NCBI GenBank assembly: GCA_905250025.1
Contig: CAJNOJ010000245.1
Span: forward strand, 1-64,000
Source of the DNA: Adineta ricciae
Taxonomy: Eukaryota > Rotifera > Eurotatoria > Adinetida > Adinetidae
Length of the DNA: 64,000 nucleotides
Direction: 5' to 3'
Below, piece by piece: positions 55,063 through 64,000 of the stretch (position 1 is the first letter of the stretch; the number at the start of each line of letters is the position of its first letter). A program made the position numbers and the translations under genes. The notes beneath the pieces were generated by a model. That model was not told where the DNA came from and did no database searches. It saw nothing but the letters and a program-made list of their open reading frames with translations.

Positions 55063-55732
55063 CGCGTCGACGGTTTGGTAATGCAATGGTTTTTACTGAA
55101 AAATCAACCATATTTATAGACGAAAAACGGAATTTCAATTTGTTCAAATACAAAAACAGTCGAAAGCAATATTTCAAGCAAAAAATAAATATACTCGCAC
55201 ACTTTTTACTTTCACATAACCTAATTAGTAGAAAACTTCGTCTCTTGATCGAATATTCTCATATTATTGTACAGGTAGATGATTGGACAATACAATCATC
55301 GGTGGTTATGTATTGAGTACATCACTTCATATTAATCGTACTTTTTAGTTTTCGAGACACTCTTCATGACCTGATCGAACATAGATTCGTACGTGGAGCT
55401 ATACATAAATTGTCTTATTTTGTTTAGCGTCATCAAAACCGTTGAAACTCAAATTGTTCGCGGGTATTATATAACCCGTAAGGAATGAGAGTCATCTGAC
55501 TGATGATTCCACAACGGGATATGCACGAAAGTCGATGAAAAATTCCATTCATAGTTTTGGATATTCTTTATACATCGAGTTAACAAATTTAGCTTTTATG
55601 TTATGAATAAAACGATAGAGCATCGAACGTTCAACAAAATTCACCCGGTGTTTTTCCACTACGAAGAAATATCCTATGAGAATAGGAATATGATAAGAGT
55701 ATCAGCTATGCTCTTTCGGTACATCCTCAAGA
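55063..55732. other. Intergenic with palindromic cgggtattatataacccg
   Basis: Between the EF-hand gene start and the end of ART copy 2. A short near-perfect palindrome lies at about 55454-55472. The ORFs at 55035-55316 and 55603-55785 have no domain and are discounted. Confidence 0.35.
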
Positions 55733-57622
55733 TTACAGTTTTGGCTTCAAACGTTCGAGATCCGTCTTGTATTTTAGAAGCATAGGATGATTCGAGGGTA
55801 GTGAATGTTGTCCAATCTCCACAGCTCGCTCGAAACATGAATGAGCCTTTGCGTACTCAGCCATACTTTCGTACACTGAGCCGACATCGTTAAAAGACAC
55901 AGCTAAATCAGGATGGTTCGTCGGTAGTGATTGTTGTCGAATACTGAGAGCCTTTTCATGCGATGCCAGAGCTTCGGAGTAATTGCCCATAGTATAATAC
56001 ACAGTACCAATGTTATTGTAGGAAGAAGCCAAGTCTGGATGATCGAGAAGACCTGATTGTTGTCGAATGTGAATAGCTTTTTGAAAATAATCAAGAGCTG
56101 TTGAATGTTCACCTATTGCACCATATGCTTTACCGATATTATTGTACATATCAAATAAATTAGGACTAGAGGGAGAAAATTCTGCTTGATAGATGTTGAT
56201 TGCTTTTTCATAATACATGATAGCTTCTTGAAAATTTCCTTGAGCGAATTTAATTCTTCCAAGTGCATGACGTAGAGATCCTTTGCCTAGTTCGTACTCA
56301 GTTTCTTTTAATATAAATTGATAGACTTCTTCAGCTTTGTCGAATTGACCCATTTTCTCCAATATGAAGGCCAATGGTCTCCATCCACCTTCACATGATG
56401 GAATTTCATCTCGAATGCTGTAAGTGAGTGCAGATAGGTCTTCATCGTCATCATTAGTAAGTGTCAGAGCTACTTCGAATAGTCGATTCTTTTCATTTAT
56501 TGGTTGAATGTCATGAATTCGAAACACCGAATTCATCGAGAATAAAACTTCTTCTTCCATGCTGAAGTAACTGACATCACGAATGGAAGCAAATGGAATT
56601 GTTGATTGAATGGGATTGACTTCCATAATAAAAAGAATTCCTACCAAATCTGGATTTACCGCAGCTTGTTGAGCAAAACTAAGTGAAACTTCACGTTTCT
56701 TACTGGTCGATAGAAAGTTATTGAATGAGATTAATCCGCCTTTACTTTTTGACATTTGTTCAAAATCTGTTTTCGATAAACCTTGACCACGAAAGACTTT
56801 AAACGACGCTGGACAATACCGACCCTCAAACTGCTCTGCATTTAGTTCTGCAATATTTTGATGAAGATCTCTTATGAAGAAAGCAATTCGCAAGATAATA
56901 TCTCCATCCATCATTCGTAGCGCACGATTGAGCATAGGATATAGAAAGCATTCATACGTATACCACCAAATCGGTGACTTACTGCCATACCGATGTTCCA
57001 ATTCTTCTATATGACTCAGTTCGTCTTTGTTGTCGACAAAAATATCGCGACAATAGCAAAGGAATTCTTTGAGATGTTGTTCTTCAAAGTCCATGCATAA
57101 AAGTATGTCTTTGAGAATCATCGTGTACATAAAAGACGGATCTAATTGATCTAATTTTTTGTTCGGTGTCATAAAGGTCAGCGAAATAGCATTTTGTTCA
57201 CATTGATGAGCAACTTGTTTCAATGCGTCACAAATCGGTGTTAGTTCCGTAAAGACACCTTTGACCTTCGGCCAATCCTTTGTCCATCGTTGATGTCGTG
57301 TTTCGTTGCCACAAAGAATAAAAATAGAATCGACTTGAGAGATATTGTGAACGCATGGCACAATATGTTGACCAAGAAATCCCGGCATAATCACGAATAC
57401 TTTATTTTCATGAATTGTTTGAATAAATTCAATGCATTGATCACTATCCATAAACATATGAACATTATTAACAGCACGCTGAAGTTTCCTCATCGTATCT
57501 TGACAATCTTCGCTGTTTTTATCAATATTGCTATCTAACCAAATGAGAACAATGTGTTGTACCCTTTGAATATTGATACGCTGACGCCGAAGTGTTGGAT
57601 AACTTCGTTCACCATCTGCCAT
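55733..57622 (-). CDS. ADP-ribosyltransferase with N-terminal Rossmann-like domain and TPR array (copy 2)
   Basis: Single exon, 629 aa. Residues 20-140 form the alternating strand-helix domain shared with copy 1 (HIVLIWLDSN, KVFVIMPGFLGQHIVP, SIFILCGNETRHQRW, KVKGVF). Residues about 210-385 are the ART domain, with Arg278 in FRGQGLS, STS at 305-307 in FNNFLSTSKK and Glu356/Glu358 in MEEEVLFSM: all three R-S-ExE positions are intact. Residues 413-629 are TPRs of kinesin-light-chain type (YNNIGTVYYTMGNYSEALAS). No signal peptide is present, so it is likely intracellular, unlike vertebrate ecto-ARTs. Overall it is perhaps 45 percent like copy 1. The substrate is unknown; the N-terminal domain is uncharacterised to my knowledge. 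Confidence 0.87.
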   Translation of the reverse strand: MADGERSYPTLRRQRINIQRVQHIVLIWLDSNIDKNSEDCQDTMRKLQRAVNNVHMFMDSDQCIEFIQTIHENKVFVIMPGFLGQHIVPCVHNISQVDSIFILCGNETRHQRWTKDWPKVKGVFTELTPICDALKQVAHQCEQNAISLTFMTPNKKLDQLDPSFMYTMILKDILLCMDFEEQHLKEFLCYCRDIFVDNKDELSHIEELEHRYGSKSPIWWYTYECFLYPMLNRALRMMDGDIILRIAFFIRDLHQNIAELNAEQFEGRYCPASFKVFRGQGLSKTDFEQMSKSKGGLISFNNFLSTSKKREVSLSFAQQAAVNPDLVGILFIMEVNPIQSTIPFASIRDVSYFSMEEEVLFSMNSVFRIHDIQPINEKNRLFEVALTLTNDDDEDLSALTYSIRDEIPSCEGGWRPLAFILEKMGQFDKAEEVYQFILKETEYELGKGSLRHALGRIKFAQGNFQEAIMYYEKAINIYQAEFSPSSPNLFDMYNNIGKAYGAIGEHSTALDYFQKAIHIRQQSGLLDHPDLASSYNNIGTVYYTMGNYSEALASHEKALSIRQQSLPTNHPDLAVSFNDVGSVYESMAEYAKAHSCFERAVEIGQHSLPSNHPMLLKYKTDLERLKPKL

Positions 57623-57922
57623 GGGTTTATACCACTTGTCTTTGCTTGTCGCGTCGATATTACGATTGCAAATTGTTATGGAAATCTTTTTATAAATCGA
57701 AAATAAGTGATTGTATAACTATGAAGCTATTTTCTGTATGTTCTTTCTCTCCTCTGTCATTGCTCAACATCATTTTTTTCCTCTTACTGTTTACTTAGGT
57801 TGCTATGGAAAGCACGTGAGAGCAACATCAGTGTTCCTGAATAATGAGTCGCAAAAACTTGATTATGTGGTATAGGATGAAAATTCAGTTTTTATTGATT
57901 GAATTAAAACAACTCTATAAAT
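57623..57922. other. Short intergenic spacer
   Basis: About 300 bp upstream of ART copy 2 and downstream of the secernin gene. AT-rich; only the ART promoter is expected here. Confidence 0.35.
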
Positions 57923-59643
57923 TTAATCATTAAAATTAAATCTTAGTAATTCAACACTAGAATTTGTCTTTCGTTTCGTTCTTTTCACAAGTATTTGATA
58001 AATGAACACGTAGTTAAGCAATAATAAACAAAGAATAGTATATCGCTGATCTGAATTATTTGTTAAAAATATCCAAATGAAGATTAATATCACTAATAAA
58101 CCAATAGATAATAAGAGATTTTTTGTATATCCAATTTTCGAATAAGTTAACAGATGTTCTGGAATTTGGGCTGCTGTTCTCCATTTTTCCCAGGCAAATT
58201 CTTGGATAGATGAAAGTTCACTTTCCATTTCTAATGACAATGAAGAACTTCGTGAAAGCCATTGATTTGATAGTTGATCAACCTTAATTCAAAAACGAAA
58301 TTTTCAATGTTCAATACAATAATTTCGAAAGAATATACTTTATCAAAGGAAAAAATCGTCCATTGCTTTCTCTCTTCGTGTAAAACATTTTTCATCGATA
58401 GTTGTTTGGATTTCGCCACCAACTCACGTTCTAATTCATCTCGTTCAATTTCAATTTCTTTAATCAATTTTCGGTAATATTTCACAATATTTCTCGTCAT
58501 AATTTCCGATTTCCACCAAATACTATTCAATGAAAATGTACAAGTTGCATTCCCAAGATTACCTTCATCGTCCAATGACAGAAATCTCGGAGGTTTCATT
58601 TCTGAATCCAACCAAATGGGTTTAAACACAGATAAACAAGGTACTGATGTACAAGTTGCATAGTGCGTTGGAATTTGATTTGTGTTTGTTGGAAGAACAG
58701 AAACTAATGATCCAGTGGTTTGATTAAATCGAATTGGTCCAAAACCAGCATGCATACAAATATCGATATTTGTTAATCCACTCGATGGATTTTCTTGAGA
58801 ACATTGATGATCACGTAAAATATGGAACATATCGAGAACATTGAATTTTTTATGACGCTTATGAATCAACTCATTTGATCGTGTTCGTCTCATTTGACTA
58901 CAGGCTAATTGAGTTTTGAGAAAACCATTGTAGAATTCGTTGGGATGATACGAAAATCCTGAATAACATTTCTGGAAATGAAAATCTTCTTTTGATTGGC
59001 ACCAACCTTTACAAATAGCATATTCAATTAGATTTTCTGAGTATTCATCGAATGTCTCAACACCGCCAAATGAAATTATGTTTGAAATTGTATAAATACC
59101 CTTGGTGATCATTTTTGCAGCATAATCTTTTCCAACAGTTTCAACAATCCAACATTCTGTTGAATCAACCAATAAAAAACTCGAATGATAATACAGTTGC
59201 GATGTAAAACCGCAATTTCCTCCTTGACCATATTTACTAATCAATAAAACAATTTCATTCTTTCCTTCTCGACTTGTTCGACAACGTTCTAAGACTAATC
59301 GAACTAAATCCATTCCAGTTAAACCTTCATTATCAGAAGAAACTTTTGTAAATAGAGCTTCATTTCCAACAACCAATCCATGACAATTAAAACCCATTTC
59401 TGCACCGAAAATATTCGCTGGAGAAAATAAAACACATGAATATGTTTCTTCGACTTGATCGACTTCGATATAGGTTGTTTTCACTTTCGAACTTGAAGGA
59501 TAAGTTGAAGAAGGAATATAACGAGTTGATAAAGGTTCGTTCGCTTGACGATCACTATTTTTAGCGAAAATTATTGAACCATCATCAGTTACATCATTCA
59601 TTGCCACCATTGTATCACATGATGATGAAAACATTCTTTTCAA
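57923..59643 (-). CDS. SCRN: Secernin-like C69-family protein with C-terminal membrane anchor
   Basis: Exon 1 (58339-59643) starts MKRMFSSSCDTMVAMNDVTD. Cys9 in S-CDT-x-VA is the N-terminal nucleophile of the secernin/dipeptidase Ntn-hydrolase family, followed by DGSIIFAKNSDR, the pattern GFNCHGLVVGNEALFTK, WIVETVGKDYAAK and NIDICMHAG. A 56-bp intron (58283-58338) joins SFDK to VDQLSNQWLS. The second exon ends with two hydrophobic helices (LLLSIGLLVILIFIWIFLT and YTILCLLLLNYVFIYQILV) and a basic tail. Ordinary secernins are soluble and about 410-440 aa. This one is about 520 aa and would be membrane-anchored. Reading through the intron would instead end at LHCH. Vertebrate secernins regulate mast-cell exocytosis. 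Confidence 0.85.
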
Positions 59644-60246
59644 AGGTTTCTGTTTCTCTTCTGATTACGATCAACTGGTACAAAATGATCTACCAAGCTT
59701 ATCTGGTATCTGTCCAAACATGTGTATTGTCGATAGAAGTCGCGATGTATCGAAAAAAGAACAATGATCGACACTGAAATATCTCTTTCGCAAAGGATAT
59801 TAGAATCGATGGAAGTTAAATCGGATATCCCGCGCATTGATTGACTAGTGGAAGTACAAGATTTCATTTGGAGAAATCTATTTTTACAAGGTAATGCTAA
59901 CAACGTTTGTCATGTCCGATATAAGAGTTGACGACTATCTTTTTTAGAAAAAGGTGAATGAGAACAAAAGATGGTATGTGTCTTTTTTTTTCTTCTTATA
60001 AAATTTCAATCAAGAAGAGTTATAATAATGTAAAAGAAATATAGTTCTATTTAAAGAATAAAGTACTCATAATAGATAACATCTGCGAATACGAAACGAT
60101 AAGAATAGTGTAAATCCGTATATACATACTGTTTGAACTCGCTTATCATATCGATTGTTTTTATTCTGTTCTGCGCAATATAAAGGTTTCGAAAAAGACA
60201 TAGACCTGCATTCACTTTATCACGACACATTATCTAATACGAACGA
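59644..60246. promoter_or_regulatory. Divergent promoter region between secernin and XDH
   Basis: About 600 bp between head-to-head genes. AT-rich, non-coding. A possible acceptor (atcttttttag) at about 59947 may serve a leader exon. Confidence 0.4.
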
Positions 60247-63200
60247 ATGGCTATTGATACAGATGATAAAATAACAAAGAATTATTTAACATTCTATGTT
60301 AATCGAAAAAAAATTATCGAAAAACATGCCGAACCAAACTGGACATTAGTGTATTATTTAAGAACAAGTACGAATTTTACCTGTACAAACACTACTATAA
60401 TCGTTTTGTTTTAGAATTAAATCTAACTGGGACGAAAGTTGGTTGTGGCACAGGTGGTTGTGGTATGTTTTAAATGTTCATCTTCAATTATTTCTTTCTT
60501 CTTCTCTACAGGTTCATGTACTGTTGTTATCTCCAAATACAATCCTTTGACAAAATCAATCGCTCATTTTAGTGTTAATTCCTGTTTGACACTTTTGTGT
60601 ACATTGGATGGTTGTCATATTGTTACTGTCGAAGGTCTTGGTACAACACATGAACCAAAAGGTACTCTACATCCGATACAACGAACAATTGCAGAAAATT
60701 ATGCTTCACAATGTAAGAATACATATTCTATTGATTTCTTTTGAAAACTGTATATGATTTAGGTGGTTTTTGCACACCTGGTATGTGTATGTCACTGTAC
60801 GATACATTGGCAAATTGTTGCAAGGATAAACGGCTAACACTTCATGATATTGAAGACACATTTAATGGTAACCTTTGTCGTTGCACAGGTTATCGACCTA
60901 TTTTAGATGGTGCGAAGAAATCTTTTGCTGACAAAGAGATTTGTGAGGGATTAATAGTGGAATTCCCAAAAGAATTAGGCGAAGAATATGTCTCAAAACC
61001 GATTCATCTTCAAGGTAAATATATCGATAGATGCAGTTTTGAGAGAACAACCGTTTTCTATAGGTACAAACATTGAGTTTTATCGACCGACCGCAATGGG
61101 TCAACTGTTCGATTTACGAAAACAATTTTCCAACTCTGACGAAATATATTTCATCGCTGGCAATACGGGAGAAACATTCGATGCTATCGTTCATCAACAT
61201 CGCTATTCACGACTTGTTCATCTAACTGGAATTTCCGAATTACAACAGTTGTCCGAACAATCGAATGGTCTCTCAATCGGTGCGTGTGTAACTATATCAC
61301 AGTTAAAAGATCATGTCCAACAATATCAAGAACAACAACTCTTTCGAATCTTGTCGGAACAACTTGATTTCAATGCTGATCGCCAGATACGAAATCAAGC
61401 AACTGTTGGAGGACATGTGTTAAATCATAGTCGCAAACACACTTCTGATATCTTGCCAATTTTCTATGTATGCCAAACAAAATTACGATTCGTTCATTTG
61501 TTAAATAAAAAAGAAATTGAAATCAATATTCAAGATATCAAGACAACAGATCTGAATGACCTCTTACTCGTGTCAATCTTTATTCCATTTTTAAGTACTG
61601 ATGAATACCTTCAATCTTATAAACAAGCACATCGACGGAAACATGATACTGGCATTGTCACAGGTGCGTTTCGTTTGAAATTGAATGAAAAGACACAGCG
61701 GATCCAATCGTTTTATATGGCATTCGGTGGTTTTGGTGATGGTGTTATTCTGGTGCCTGAAAAGACAATGGATTACGTAAATAAGGGTGAACTTGAATGG
61801 ACAAAATACGAGGTCATGACAAACGTTAAGAATCATCTTTTAGAAGACGTACAGCTGGATAAGTTTTCGGAAAACGGACAGCCGGAATATCGGTAAATAC
61901 TTTTTTCATATTAATTTGAAACAAAATTGAATTTGTTCTAGTCGTGCTTTGGTAATTTCATTCTTATTCAAATTCTATCTTCACGTTGCTAATCAATCCG
62001 CAGAACTTTTTCAAAAACAACGTCCTGTCTCTCATAGCGAACAAATATTCGACACTTCAAAACAAACCAAATACGTTCATCAACCATCCATCCATCACAA
62101 TGCTTATATTCACGCGACCGGTGAAGCAAAATATGTTGACGATCTCCCTTCAGCACACAATACACTTCATGGTGCACTTGTTTTTAGTACTAAATGTCAT
62201 GCAAACATTTTATCAATCAATGCAGAAGAAGCTGAATCGACTCCAGGTTTCGTCAAATTCTATACATATTATGATATTCCACCGACCGGTTCAAATCGAT
62301 TTGGTTCAATAGTAAAAGATGAAGAAGTATTTCCTTCAAAAACTGTGCATTGTATGGATATGGTCATTGGATTGTGTGTTGCAGATACGGAAGAACATGC
62401 AAGACAAGCAGCACGATTAGTTCGCATCGAATATGAAGAATTAACTCCTGTGATTCTAACAATTGATGAAGCTATTGAACACGAAAGTTATTTAGGGCCA
62501 CCTGGTCAACAAGAACCAGTTTTAGAAACTGGAAATATTGAAAAAGGTTTTAACAAGTCAGATCATGTTCTCGAAGGAACGTTTTATAGCGGTGCTCAAG
62601 AACATTTCTATATGGAACCAAATGCTTATCTGGCGCAACCAATCAGTGAAGGGCATTATACACAATTACATCTATATGCATCAACACAAGGAGCAAGTAC
62701 AGTTCAAGAATCAGTCGCAGAAGCATTAGGTATTAATAACACTTGAAATTATAATTCTTTTTTGAATATTTTCTTTTCCACGGTTAGGTCTCAATTCGAA
62801 TGAAGTCATTTGTCATGTTTTGCGCGTAGGTGGTGGTTTCGGCGGTAAAGAATCACGTAACATTATTCCATGTATAGCAACGGCTCTCGCTGCATACAAT
62901 TTGCAACAACCAGTACGTTTGTGTCTTACGCGTGAGGAAGATATGAAATTAACTGGTCACCGTCATCCATTTAAATTTCATTACAAAGTTGGTTTTATGA
63001 AAGACGGTCAATTGAAATCCGTCGACCTTCAACTTTTTGCCAATGGCGGTTGCACAACCGATTCAAGTTTATTGATGCTTGAACGCGCAATGTTACACTG
63101 CGATAATATTTACAAATGTGAAAATATGCGAGTAAGAGGACGCGTCTGTCGAACCAATTTACCAAGTAACACAGCGATGAGAGGATTTGGTGGTCCTGAA

Positions 63201-64000
63201 GCTCTCTTAGTAGCAGAAGTGATTATCGATCATATTCACAGTTATTTACAATTGAATGATGATCCATCAATTATACGTGAATTGAATATGTATAAACCAG
63301 GTGAACGTACATATTTTAGTCAAGAGTTAGAGAAGAAAGATTGGCATGTACCGCAAATGTGGAAGAAATTAAAAGAATTAGGACAATATGAACAACGTTT
63401 GAAAGATGTGAAGGAATTCAATAAACAAAATCAATATCGAAAACGAGGATTGAGTATAATAGGAACTAAATTTGGTATTGGAGCACCATCAGCACTGTTT
63501 TTTCATCAAGCTGGTGCATTAGTCACAATCTACAAAGATGGCAGTGTTTTGATAACGCATGGTGGTATGTATTTATCCGATTTATTTACAATTATGTTTA
63601 TTTCTGTGTTTGTAGGCATTGAATTAGGTCAAGGACTTCAAATAAAAATGATTCAAATTACTGCTGAACAACTTGATATCGAAACCGAATTAATTCGTTT
63701 TCACGAAACAGCGACAGATAAAATACCGAATGCAACACCAACTGTTGGATCGTTATCAGCAGATCTGTACGGTCCTGCACTAATCAATGCTTGTGAGCAA
63801 ATAAATAAAAATCTTGCACCGATAAAACGAAAACATCCAGCCTCATCATGGAAGGAATTAATCGAACGAGCGTACCAGGAACGTGTCCCATTGTCCGCAC
63901 ACGGTTTTTATGGTGTACCCGAGAAATTCATAAAGTGTAATTATGCGAAAAATGAAATTAATTTTATGTATTTCACACAAGGAGTCGGTATGAGTGAAGT
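60247..64000 (+). CDS. XDH: Xanthine dehydrogenase-like molybdo-flavoenzyme (3' end outside window)
   Basis: Starts [20 protein letters not shown]. Domains in order: plant-type 2Fe-2S ([16 protein letters not shown]), second 2Fe-2S ([25 protein letters not shown]), FAD domain ([25 protein letters not shown]), CO-dehydrogenase-like NAD segment ([20 protein letters not shown]), and molybdopterin domain ([65 protein letters not shown]). Glu in REEDM and Arg in TAMRGFGG correspond to the substrate residues of xanthine oxidoreductase; the final catalytic Glu lies beyond the window. Introns are about 45-60 bp. The unusual GCGTGG (usually GCGEGG) and the altered FAD loop ([17 protein letters not shown]) leave room for an aldehyde-oxidase-like paralogue. 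Purine catabolism is expected. Confidence 0.88.

Overview
The window is eukaryotic nuclear DNA, almost certainly from a bdelloid rotifer (Adineta, Rotaria or a relative). It is AT-rich. Its genes are cut by many tiny introns (about 45-75 bp, GT..AG). It carries two multidomain ADP-ribosyltransferase/TPR proteins and an F-box protein of a kind expanded in bdelloids. Conserved animal genes are mixed with genes of bacterial or fungal type (GH26 mannanase, GFA domain, APH-type kinase). The family and lineage calls rest on motif recognition, because no search could be run.

Layout. 0-9 kb: 3' end of a BLM-like RecQ helicase (+), a broken GFA-domain gene (+), ART-TPR protein 1 (-) and an F-box gene (-). 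9-13 kb: gene-poor, with a tandem repeat of about 170 bp and one Ser-rich ORF. 13-16.4 kb: a six-exon DUF4781-like gene (+). 16.4-18.5 kb: a hairpin element and a secreted discoidin-GH26 mannanase (-) with an in-frame stop. 20-21.5 kb: a CD225-like gene and a KCNMB-like two-helix gene (+). 21.6-25 kb: nested inverted-repeat elements. 25-28 kb: a small death-domain protein (-) and a Kv-like channel with an altered filter (-). 28.2-34.7 kb: a compact minus-strand cluster in the order BRCA1-like tandem-BRCT protein, RPP25-like, LMBRD2, R-SNARE. 35-37.1 kb: an intronless kinase (+) and an NRF-6-type gene (-) cut at an assembly N. 37.3-41.2 kb: a transposon-scarred interval with a RING gene split by a MITE, a SKP1 copy fused to RecQ fragments, and two further elements. 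41.3-50.6 kb: CFAP36 (-), a filamin-repeat protein (+), a BAG1-type ubiquitin-like protein (+), a neuronal calcium sensor (-) and a second BRCA1-like BRCT gene (+). 50.7-59.7 kb: NOC2L (+), an EF-hand protein (-), ART-TPR protein 2 (-) and a membrane-anchored secernin (-). 60.2 kb to the end: xanthine dehydrogenase (+), running off the window.

Themes. Several genes concern DNA repair (RecQ, two BRCA1-like proteins). A 3' splice site lies immediately upstream of many start codons, and one intercistronic gap is only about 34 nt, which fits spliced-leader trans-splicing of polycistronic transcripts. Transposon and rearrangement scars cluster at 37-41 kb, where duplicated pieces of the RecQ locus sit beside a decapitated SKP1 gene. 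Two of the four Ns are flanked by 221-bp repeats and are assembly joins, not biology.
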